Shown here piece after piece: positions 1-7,694 of a DNA stretch of 64,000 nt (its first letter is position 1; each line of letters opens with the position of its first letter). The position numbers were made by a program, and so were the translations under genes. This DNA is from Caprimulgus europaeus (taxonomy: Eukaryota; Chordata; Aves; Caprimulgiformes; Caprimulgidae), in contig OU015528.1 of NCBI GenBank assembly GCA_907165065.1, positions 41,841,515 through 41,905,514 on the forward strand. The letters are read 5' to 3'. Under the pieces are notes generated by a model, which was not told the DNA's origin, searched no databases, and saw only the letters and a program-made list of their open reading frames with translations.

Positions 1-101
1 GTACTTCTTAAAAAGAAGAAAAAAAGAAAGAATATTTTCTTTAAAAATGCCTAGTGCTAATGGAATATGACCCTATTTTTTCAAACTGCAACATTGCTTG
101 C
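1..101. other. AT-rich flank
   Basis: Short AT-rich stretch with no coding or repeat signal that I recognise. Its last five bases, cttgc at 97-101, are the left copy of the target duplication of the LTR that follows. Confidence 0.6.
97..101. repeat. Left target duplication (cttgc) of ERVL-type solo LTR
   Basis: The cttgc here is repeated exactly at 692-696 on the far side of the LTR. The match fixes both LTR ends. Confidence 0.8.
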
Positions 102-691
102 TGTGGTGGGTTGACCCTGGCTAGATGCTGGGTGCCCACCAAAGCCCACTCTATCACCCCCCTCCTCAGCAAGATGGGGAGGGGAGAAAACAAGATGGAA
201 CACAAAAAAACAAACTCGTGGATCGAGACAAAAGCAGTTTAATAGAAGCAAAGCAAAGCTGCACGCGCAGAAACAAAAGAACAAAATATTTACTCTCTAC
301 TTCCCATCAGCAGGCGATGTTTGGCCACTTCCCGGGAAGCAGGGCTTCATACGCGTTGCGGTTCCCGGAGGACAAAACGGAAGTAACGAATGCTCCCCCT
401 TCCCCCTCTGTTCTCCTTGCTTTATTTCTGAGCATACGTCATATGGTATGGGATATCCCTTTGGTCCGTTTGGGTCAGTTATCCTGGCTGTGTCCCCTCC
501 CAGGACCTTCCCCCCTCCCAGCCTACTGGGGGAAATGTTGGAGAGACAGCCTTGGTGCTGTGCTAGCACTGCTCACCAGTAACCAAAACACTGCTGTGTT
601 ATCAATACCCCTCGAGCCACCACATACAAAACACAGCACTCTGAGGGCTGCCACAGGGAAAATCAACTCCATCCCAGCCAGACCCAATACA
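102..691 (-). mobile_element. Solo LTR, avian ERVL-type, minus strand
   Basis: A 590-bp LTR read on the minus strand. It starts TGTATTGGG at 691 and ends CCACCACA at 102, so it has the TG...CA ends of retroviral LTRs. The 5-bp direct repeat cttgc flanks it exactly (97-101 and 692-696), the duplication size usual for ERVL-type integration. A minus-strand ATTAAA polyadenylation signal lies at 238-243, and the following R/U5-like segment (about 102-235) has the wording I recognise from a very common avian ERVL LTR family. No internal retroviral sequence adjoins it, so it is a solo LTR left by recombination between two LTRs. Reading frames of up to 206 codons cross it on both strands and are not genes. 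The family name is from memory of avian repeats; the boundaries are seen directly. Confidence 0.85.
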
Positions 692-696
692 CTTGC
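692..696. repeat. Right target duplication (cttgc) of ERVL-type solo LTR
   Basis: Exact 5-bp copy of positions 97-101, directly after the LTR edge. Confidence 0.8.
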
Positions 697-1089
697 ATTG
701 GGGCCCCATTTTCTTAACATGCACTGTAATAAATTATTTTCCTAAATATCATTTATTTTAAAGTATTTACCTTCTTTTTTGTTGTCCAGAACTTTCTGTT
801 AAAGATTAAAGTCAGTAGCATCTTTATTCTTCTCACATGAATCTTCCTTCTTTTAATTTACCAGAAAAAAAATAATGGATTGGTGTTCCTCTCAACATGG
901 GAATGTTTATGAAAATACCTGTGAAAATATACATTTTAATGATTTGAATAAATGCCGAAATATAGGCAGAAGCATTTTTTTATTGATACACCCTAAGAAA
1001 CCTCCTCCATAACCTTGATGTAAGATTGTTAATATGTGTTTGACCTCATTCATTTTGCTGTAATTACAATTTTCATTTACCAATTTGTA
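697..1089. other. AT-rich spacer, nothing recognised
   Basis: About 390 bp of AT-rich DNA between the solo LTR and the start of recognisable CR1 sequence. A 75-codon minus-strand frame (907-1134) runs across the CR1 boundary and looks like chance. Confidence 0.5.
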
Positions 1090-1658
1090 CAGTGACTTTC
1101 CCACTGACTTGAAAAAGGGAAACATAACCTCCATTTTTAAAAAGGGAAAAACAGAACTACAAGTCGATCAGTCTCACCTCTGTGTCGGGCAAGATCATGG
1201 ATCATATCCTTCTGGAAACTATGCTAAGGCACATGGCAAATGAGAAGGTGACTGGTGACAGCCAACATGGCTTCACTAAGGTAAAATTGTTCCTGACAAA
1301 TTTGGTGGCCTTCCATGACAGAGTTACAGCGTTGGTGGATAAGGGAAGAGCAACTCATGTTTTTCATCTACCTGGACTTGTGCAAAGCTATTGACACTGT
1401 CCTACATGACACCCTTGTCTCTAAATTGGAGAGATGTGGACATGATGGATGGACCACTCAGTGGAAAAGGAATTGGTTGGATGGTCACACTCAAAGAGTT
1501 GCAATGAATGGCTCAATGTCCAAGTGGAGACCTGTGATGAGTGGCGTTCCTCAGGGGCTGGTATTAGGAATGGTACTGTTTAACATCTTTGTCGGAGGCA
1601 TGGACAGTGGGATTGAGTGCACTCTCAGAAAGTTTGCCAACGACACCAAGCTGTGTGG
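1090..1658 (+). mobile_element. CR1 LINE, 5' half of interrupted copy (reverse transcriptase region)
   Basis: Part of the CR1 second open reading frame. The frame at 1315-1658 shows typical LINE reverse-transcriptase wording: [11 protein letters not shown], then GVPQGLVLG, then [15 protein letters not shown] and [10 protein letters not shown]. The upstream piece (about 1140-1300) encodes the segment around [15 protein letters not shown] in another frame, so at least one frameshift separates them. The active-site box that should read (F/Y)ADD reads FAND, an Asp-to-Asn change that should abolish catalysis. The copy is 5' truncated, as most CR1 copies are. It breaks off at 1658, where a provirus is inserted, and resumes in register at 8104. 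The left edge is approximate because the earliest bases are diverged. Confidence 0.9.
1653..1658. repeat. Left target duplication (gtgtgg) of the provirus
   Basis: The gtgtgg before the 5' LTR is repeated exactly at 8104-8109 after the 3' LTR. Removing the provirus and one copy restores continuous CR1 sequence (AAGCTGTGTGGTGCGG), which confirms the insertion point. Confidence 0.95.
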
Positions 1659-2067
1659 TGTTGGGGCCTTAGCATTATTACATGGCTGTGATACTGGCTA
1701 GGCCGCAGCTAGGCCGCTTTCAACAACTGCCAGAAGAGATAAGCTGAGGAAAGGAATGCAGCTACGTATGAAAGACGTGCGAAAGTAATAAACAACTGCT
1801 GACAACATGGAGGATAGCTGGAAGTTACGTCGACCAGGAAGTGAACCTGAACCAAGATAAGAGTGAACCACTGAGACTGAGAAAGACTGAGAGGTCAAAG
1901 TGTGAATAGTGCTATTATCCAATAATAATTAGCTTCGTAGTGTGTGGACACGTATGAGGAACTTAACGGGCTATATAACATGCAGCTTTCTGATAATAAA
2001 CGGATTTGAGTTGCATCTTGTGGATGTGTGAGTCACTCATTTCTCGCTCGCCAGATAGCCCACGACA
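1659..2067 (+). repeat. 5' LTR of provirus
   Basis: A 409-bp LTR starting TGTTGGGG and ending CACGACA. A TATA box (tatataa) lies at 1972-1978 and an AATAAA signal at 1995-2000, only about 17 bp downstream, implying a short R region as in alpharetrovirus-like LTRs. Comparing base by base with 7695-8103 I find no difference. A 74-codon antisense frame (1698-1922) appears in both LTRs because they are the same sequence; it has no known counterpart and I do not call it a gene. Confidence 0.95.
1972..1978 (+). promoter_or_regulatory. TATA box of 5' LTR
   Basis: The tatataa motif lies in the expected place near the 3' end of U3. Transcription would start roughly 25-30 bp downstream, just after the AATAAA at 1995-2000. 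The same pair recurs at 8008-8014 and 8031-8036 in the 3' LTR. Confidence 0.75.
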
Positions 2068-2069
2068 AT

Positions 2070-2085
2070 TGGTGACCCCGACGTG
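2070..2085 (+). promoter_or_regulatory. Primer binding site, tRNA-Trp type
   Basis: The 16 bases tggtgaccccgacgtg, two bases after the 5' LTR, match the 3' end complement of tRNA-Trp, the primer used by avian leukosis/sarcoma-type viruses. This is where minus-strand DNA synthesis would start. It helps separate this element from tRNA-Lys-primed betaretrovirus-like ERVs. Confidence 0.85.
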
Positions 2086-2226
2086 TGAATTGGGGACGTG
2101 TTATCACCGTTCCGTGGAGCAGCGAGGCATCCTGCTGGGTCAGCGGAGATAAGCTGAGGGCCAGAAGAAGGGCCGAGACCTGTGCACAGGCATTTTGACC
2201 GGTGAGTCAAGAGTTAAAACGGCAGG
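2086..2226 (+). other. Proviral leader region
   Basis: Untranslated leader between the primer site and the first gag-like ATG. It holds a splice-donor-like sequence (ccggtgagtc, about 2200-2209), plausible for subgenomic env mRNA. Packaging signals are expected here but I cannot identify one by sequence alone. Confidence 0.5.
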
Positions 2227-2388
2227 ATGGAAGTTACTGTCATTACAGTAGAAAAAATAAAGGCAGTATTAGAAAGCCTTTTAAGATTAGCGGAAAAAAA
2301 AACTGACACCAAAATTCCGCAAACACTGCATTCTTGCAGTGGAGAAAGCGATCGTAGAAAGTCTTCTGCAGCTAGCAGAAAAGACTGA
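2227..2388 (+). pseudogene. gag: gag start remnant with internal duplication
   Basis: A 53-codon frame begins at ATG 2227, the first ATG after the leader and the usual place for gag, and ends at TGA 2386-2388. Inside is an imperfect direct repeat: 2248-2317 and 2338-2397 both encode a stretch of the pattern V-E-K-...-ESLL-x-LAEK-TD, the second copy one base out of frame with the first. The repeat unit is lysine/glutamate-rich and helical in character. Splice-donor-like bases (gaag|gtatgt) follow at 2405-2414. No capsid major homology region or nucleocapsid zinc knuckle (CCHC) is visible downstream. The gag label rests on position, not on a recognised domain. Confidence 0.5.
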
Positions 2389-2589
2389 TGGAATTCAACG
2401 CGCTGAAGGTATGTGAGGAATGCGTTGGGAGTCGGGTTACCGACATCAACCATAGACAAAGACTTAATCTTCTCATTAGTTTCATGCTTTTTAGAAAAGC
2501 GAGATAATGAGTTTTTTCAAACTCCTGAGAAGTATTGGAAAAGAACTTTGAGATGCTGTTAAGAAAGATAAAATGGAGCAGCACTTAGC

Positions 2590-2985
2590 TGCTGTGGACA
2601 CTCGGAAGCTTTCTCATCACCCCAACCCCGGAGAAGAGGCAAATCGCGTCTTCCGCTTTTCCCCCTTCCCCCGCCCCTGCTGGTGACGGCGGTGGCGGGG
2701 GGGCGGCGGCGGCGGCGGCGGCGGAGGCGACGGTGGAATTGCGCGCCCCAGGGGGCGCGGCGCTGAGCCTCGAGCTGATAGGCTGGACCCGGGGGAGCAC
2801 CTTTCGCCCCCCCCAAACCCCCCCCCGATGGAACGCAAATCAAAGCAGGCACGGTGCTAGGCAAGACAAACGGCGGTTTCCGTAACAACGTGATAATGAA
2901 GAGAAAACACCACAGAGCCCAGAAGAGCTGCGGTGAGGGGGGCTTTACCCCCTCGCTGCTTCCTCCGCAGGTTCTTAAAGTGATA
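2590..2985 (+). other. GC-rich, CpG-island-like segment inside the provirus (filler A, 5' part)
   Basis: About 400 bp that differs sharply in composition from everything around it, with a GGC/GCG triplet run (about 2688-2724), C-runs near 2806-2826 and many CpG. One plus-strand frame stays open from 2589 to 2882 (98 codons), reading through a Gly/Ala-rich run. Open frames also occur on the minus strand, as expected in any GC-rich block. A donor-like ctgcggtgagg (about 2929-2939) and an acceptor-like cctccgcag (about 2963-2971) are present. It could be a captured host promoter/5' UTR region or a proline/alanine-rich piece of a divergent gag. I cannot identify it. Confidence 0.5.
2701..2729 (+). 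repeat. GGC trinucleotide run
   Basis: About nine GGC/GCG units in succession inside the GC-rich block. Such runs are common in vertebrate 5' UTRs and first exons. Confidence 0.7.
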
Positions 2986-4050
2986 TTGACCTTCTAAAGT
3001 TAATGGTTTATAGTTTGCATTTGCACAGGAGTTGTATCTGTGAGTGAGTGAATGAGTGAGTGACGGCCGTCATGACTGATCGTTATGATTGATTGTCATA
3101 ATTGATTGTTCTGTTTGATTGTGAGAGTTTATAAAGGTATTTTTCTTTGTGATTGTTTAATGTGGAAACAAAACATGAAATGGAAACTAAATAAGCACTA
3201 AACGATAATTTAAAAAGTTTAAATAGACATTAAACGAGAATTTTAAAAGTTAAAAAAAAATCAGAGACGAATATGACATCATCGCTATTGTATGAGAAAT
3301 TCTTGGAACACGGTGAGATATCTTTCAAGCAACATTCTGAAGTGTAATAGCTGTAAAATTCTGTAGAAGAATGTAAAGATGTGTATATATGGACACTATA
3401 TGTAGAAGAATGTAAAGATGTAAAGATATGTGTTACATGAGCAGGTAATGAAGTGTATATACGTAGTAGAACATAGCATGAAGTAGATGTGAATATGAAT
3501 TATCCTTATTTGAACAGGTAAAGATGTATCACTAAGTTTTCTGCAGGAGTTTACAGTTTCCAAAGAGTATTTTTAAATTAACAAAATGAGCATGAATCAA
3601 ATTTTCAGTATAAGCTATGAATTTTTATGAGACTTTTAACTTTTAATTTTTCTTTTCTAATGGAAATTAGTGTCACCAGGCCCTGTCATCATTTTCAATG
3701 TGAGCATTTATTTTCAAGGGTGTATAACATGACTATAAGGATACTGTAAGCATGAAATTTGGTTTGGAAAAACAATCTCAACTAGCAGGGAAAAAAAATT
3801 TTGTTTGTTTGTTTTGTTTGTTTGTTCTGTGACATGGATTATATTTCAAATCGGAAATTAATCAGCAAAGCAGGACCAACCCCATATTATTCTCATTATT
3901 ACTATTATTATTATTATATTTTTATGCTTCAGAAATAGTTCTGTTTTAGGGTAATGTAAAGAATGAAAACTCTGAACTAAGTCTTATTTTGAAAACTGAA
4001 GCAGCAGATGCAGAGATTTTGAATTGGCCATTATAAATGTACATTTAGTA
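2986..4050 (+). other. AT-rich proviral filler with short duplications (filler A, 3' part)
   Basis: About 1.07 kb with no sustained open frame and no retroviral motif, lying where gag and protease should be. It contains a GTGA run (3039-3064), two copies of a roughly 32-bp unit (3187-3219 and 3220-3252), a 21-bp exact repeat (3362-3382 and 3401-3421), a TTTG run (3797-3829) and an ATT run (about 3895-3917). The composition resembles UTR or intron sequence. I see no gene. Confidence 0.5.
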
Positions 4051-5180
4051 CTGAAGTTATCTATTCATTTTTGATTGGGGCCACTGACGGCAGCGCTTGC
4101 CTGACACTTAAATGGAAAGCAGAAAACCCTGTTTGGGTTGATCAATGGCCTCTATCAAAAGACAAGCTGCAACATGTTGAGGAACTTGTACAGGAACAAT
4201 TAAAATTGGGTCATATTAAACCCTCTGTTAGCCCATGGGACATTCCTATTTTTCACATTCAGGAAAAAATCTGGAAAATGGAGACTATTACATGATTTGA
4301 GAGCTGTAAACAATTGCATGGAGGACATGAGAGCCTTGCAACCTGGGTTACCATCTCCGGCCATATTACCAGAAAAATGGGATTTGTTAATACTAGATCT
4401 TAAGGTTTGTTTTTTCACAATTCCTTTGCACGAGGATGATGGTGACAGGTTTGCGTTTTCTGTGCCTTCCATCAATAGGGCTGCCCCAGCACAGCGTTAT
4501 CAATGGGTTGTACTGACACAGGGTATGAAGAACTCTCCTACCATTTGGCAGTGGATTGTGGATTTAGCCTTAAGACCTTGGCGAAGGGGAAACCCTGACT
4601 TGCTTATATACCATTATATGGATGACTTATTGGTAGCCAGCCCTACACCCCTTCCTGAACACAAACAGAAAGAACTTGTGATGTGCTTACAGAATTTTGG
4701 TTTAGTCATTGCACCTGAAAAGGTTCAAAACATTCTCCTTGGAATTACTTGGGCATGCAAATTACAGAAATTAGATTCATACCTCAGAAAATTATTTTGC
4801 ACCCAGAAATTAAGACTGTTAATGATGTTCAAAAATTGATAGGTGATCTGCAGTGGCTACGAAAGCACTGGATGACATTACAGAAAATATTAGACACTCA
4901 GCCATAGATCATAGATTAGAAGATTGTCCTTTTTCTTTAGTTATCTATAACCGAGAGAAAGAAGTTTCGTTGATTGTTCAGTTACCTGACAGTGCCCCTA
5001 TGCGATCAATAGAGTGAGTATTTCGTAGTTCTACTTTTAAGGCCACAGTTACTACTCGGGCCGATGTAATTGGGCAATTGATAGTAAAGTCTCGACTTCG
5101 TCTTTGCGTTCTGGCAGGAACTGACCCCAATCTTATTATTTTACCCCTTCAGACTTTGTCTCTGGTAGTTTTGTGGATGC
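4050..5180 (+). pseudogene. pol: pol remnant: reverse transcriptase, frameshifted
   Basis: The first frame (from about 4075 to 4262) carries the N-terminal RT wording PVWVDQWPL and LGHIKPSVSPW. The frame then shifts near 4263, and a second stretch (to about 4740) covers fingers, palm and the active-site loop HYMDDLLVAS, with YMDD at 4615-4626. Another shift near 4740 moves the connection region to a third frame. The palm aspartate in LLILDLK is kept, but the second aspartate position after DLK is Val, and the usual LPQG turn reads LTQG. In-frame stops follow (for example tag at 4905-4907 and tga at 5013-5015). Beyond about 5100 similarity fades; RNase H and integrase motifs (DDE, HHCC) are not seen. 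The YMDD style fits class II retroviruses. This gene is dead. Confidence 0.88.
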
Positions 5181-6292
5181 GGACATCAGGTGTTTTTTGC
5201 TTTTGCAATTCAAGGGATTAATATAGACAATCATTACCCTAGTCATCCTTTATTTAAGACTGCATTGCTCTTGGAGGAAGCTTCCATGCAACGTTTTTCT
5301 CCTATACCTGAGGTTGTTTGCAGTCGGGGCCCAAAGACACCCATGGTGGGTTACTCACAATGTATATTTAGTATTTTAGGTAAGGATATTAGTGCTTAAA
5401 ATATATGAATTTGTGGCTTGTCATGGAATAAAGGAAGGTTTTAAAATGACAATCTTTTCAAAACACATCCACAATAGTAAATACATTCTGCTACACCAGC
5501 AATTCAGTGATTAATTGGCCACTTGTATTGTACAATGACACAGTAGCTCCTAAAGCAGAAGATTGCATCTTAGATGGGGATTTTTAGTGACATTTTTGCA
5601 GTTTCATTGTGAATTCTTGAAAAGACACTAAGATGTTATAACTTGAATGTTCTGATGTAAAACCACAACAGCAAGGAAATTTAGAGTAGATTCTATTTCG
5701 GTTGTCTTTTATGATTTTATCCAGAGTGCAATCTCCTGACATGCTGTACCTTGCTACAGCAGGGATGAGTATAGAACAAATTTTCTTTCCTTTTTTTTGT
5801 GTGTTTGTCATAGCTTTAATATTTGCATGTTTTCTTCTCATTGTAGACATACTAAATGGCTTATACTGTATTTGGGTAGCACTGGTTAGGGTAGATACTG
5901 ATAAATTGGGAATCCTTGAACTGCTCTAACTTGCAATCAACATTAATTTGGATTTTTCTTTAATTCTGCAAATGCATTTTTAGTTGAAGTGGTTAAATTG
6001 TTTGAAATGTGAAAGTGTTTTGGGTAGTATTTTATATTGATGTACATATTGAAATGGAAATCATTGTAATAATTGTAATAGCTTTTAGTTATCAGTACAC
6101 TACAACCAGACAGATGGGGCTGTGCAGTACTGTGCTGTTCAACGCCTGGGCAGAACTATAGTTTGGAAAATAGGTTGCAGTGTCGGTAAACCGTACAGAT
6201 CAAGTATTGTACCATTCAGTGTTAGGAGAAGAGAAGATTTCAACATGATTAACACTACATAGCATTCACACATCTGATAACTTAGTCCTTGC

Positions 6293-6293
<1 letters not shown>
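5181..6293 (+). other. AT-rich proviral filler B, unrecognised
   Basis: About 1.1 kb lying where RNase H, integrase and env surface subunit should be. A 69-codon frame (5190-5399) and a 75-codon frame (5702-5929, with a hydrophobic stretch) occur, but neither shows a motif I can name. The early part (to about 5400) may be decayed pol; the rest resembles vertebrate 3' UTR or intergenic sequence. It runs directly into the 38-base A tract. Confidence 0.45.

Positions 6294-6331
<38 letters not shown>
6294..6331 (+). repeat. 38-base internal A tract in provirus
   Basis: Thirty-eight consecutive A, starting after gtccttgcc and ending before gggagaaaag. There is no AATAAA or ATTAAA in the 30 bases upstream. 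It may be a retained poly(A) from a captured transcript or a simple slippage expansion. Confidence 0.9.
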
Positions 6332-6334
<3 letters not shown>

Positions 6335-6539
6335 AGAAAAGAGTCTTCAGTTTATAATTATTACTGCATTAAGATTTTGTTAATTAGCATTGTTTCAAGA
6401 CCTTAAGCTGTACTACCTAGATAAAACATGTAGATAACTTTTGCTAATATAAGGAAGCAAGAATTACTGTGGCTCTCACGGGCTATGCCCAAGGATCCTT
6501 TTAGAACCTGTCTTATATAAGAGTGTCTTTGTAGTGCCT

Positions 6540-6925
6540 TTGTATAACTTTGCTCATGTAGATGTTAGTAGACACTGATAGCACTAGACATGCAACACTG
6601 CAAAATAGAGCAGCAGTTGATTCTTATTTGTTAGCACAAGGGACATGTTTGTGAGGAATCGAAGGCATGTGCTGTATGATTCTATCCGACCACCCAGAAT
6701 CAATTCATATGGCCATTAGAAGGTTAAAGGAAAATGTCAAACAGTTGAGGGTAAGTAGTGATGATTGGTTAAGCGAGTAGTTTTTACAAGAATGGGTCTC
6801 TTGACCATAAAAGTCAGGATTTAAGATGCTATTTGTAATTTGGTAATCCTGTTATTAGTGCCTTGTTTGCTATCGTGTCTGCAAGGGCCCTGCAGAAGAT
6901 GGTGGACAACGCCTTTGTGGTATAA
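6540..6925 (+). pseudogene. env: env transmembrane subunit remnant
   Basis: From about 6597 one frame reads the conserved retroviral TM heptad region and Cys cluster, including LLAQGTC, GMCC and LSDHPESIH (about 6628-6715). The cluster is interrupted by an in-frame TGA at 6652-6654. Downstream, LKENVKQLRVSSDDW is followed by a stop at 6778-6780, and a later segment (about 6860-6920) has the LLSCLQG wording of a cytoplasmic tail in other frames. The surface subunit, furin site and signal peptide are absent. The order, just upstream of the 3' end of the element, is normal for env. The remnant cannot make a functional envelope. The assignment is from motif style. Confidence 0.7.
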
Positions 6926-6949
6926 AAAACAAAAAAGGGAAATTGTTGG
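6924..6949 (+). other. Second polypurine-tract/LTR-start-like junction inside provirus
   Basis: A purine run (aaaaaacaaaaaagggaaa, 6924-6942) is followed by t and then TGTTGG, the same six bases that begin the true LTR. It lies where an env tail would normally meet the 3' LTR. It may be a relic 3' end from a recombined ancestor, or chance in a purine-rich area. Confidence 0.3.
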
Positions 6950-7676
6950 CTCCTTAAGAGCCTAAGATGCAGGCGGTTTTGGCCTGGGCACCTAATTCCT
7001 GACTTTTATTGAAAGGAAACAGAGTAGAGGACAAGATGAGAAATTCTAATATAATTAGTCAGAAGTAAAAAGAAGGCTTTTGATGTCTCGGTATTGTAGT
7101 TTTGCTTTGCATTGTAGCGCGTATATTGTTTTCTTGTATGGTCAAACATGTGGAACAGCTTGCCCTAGGTGTCCTTTTAGCTCAAATTAATAAAAACGGG
7201 GAAAAGTGTGGGTAACTGTTGGCAGAGCACCACGTAGAGCACCGTACACATCTGGTGTGGATGCTGATATGTTAGGGTCAGCTTTGAGGGGTCAGAGTAT
7301 TGAGTGATTCTCTATGTCGGATTGGTGCTGATTTGGGTATGGAGTGGAGTCAAACTGGTTTGATGTAGACTTTGGGCTGATTTGTTTTCATGCTGGGTCG
7401 GAGATCTGGCCATCTCGGATGGTTTGGGAGATTGGATGGGAAATGGTGGCCATTTCCATGTTAGTGTCTCTTAACAGCAAAATATGTGAGAACATAAACC
7501 TGTTTAATGCATGATTGACATTTCTTTTGGTAACCTGTTGCTTTGGTTTTTGGCTTTAATTAAAGAGAGTGTACGCTTTTTAGGCATTGTATTTTTAGTT
7601 CTAATTATAGCAAAATTGCTTATAGATGTGTAATGAAGGGAGTACAGAGTATCATTGTTACAGCCTTGTTTGTTTT
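6950..7676 (+). other. 3' proviral segment upstream of polypurine tract
   Basis: About 730 bp between the env remnant and the polypurine tract, with no long frame. Near its end a 40-codon frame (ATG 7511 to TAA 7631-7633) encodes two hydrophobic stretches ending FLVLIIAKLLIDV. It could be a membrane-anchor remnant or chance. The length of this segment is unusual, because env normally ends close to the polypurine tract. Confidence 0.4.
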
Positions 7677-7694
7677 AAAAGAAAAAGGGGGAAG
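7677..7694 (+). promoter_or_regulatory. Polypurine tract
   Basis: The purine run aaaagaaaaagggggaag ends exactly at the first base of the 3' LTR. This is the plus-strand primer for reverse transcription and fixes the LTR boundary. Confidence 0.9.

Noticed and set aside
125-745. 206-codon plus-strand frame
   Set aside because: It lies across the ERVL-type solo LTR, antisense to it, with no domain wording.
1698-1922. 74-codon antisense frame, repeated identically at 7734-7958
   Set aside because: The repetition is only because the two LTRs are identical. No sign of selection or known protein.
2559-2888. Three overlapping minus-strand frames of 71-109 codons
   Set aside because: They are by-products of the GC-rich, stop-poor block. 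The plus strand is open there too, so neither is supported as coding.
6294-6331. Tail of a separately inserted SINE or processed pseudogene
   Set aside because: I could not find flanking target duplications or a recognisable retroposed body directly upstream, so it is reported only as an unexplained A tract.
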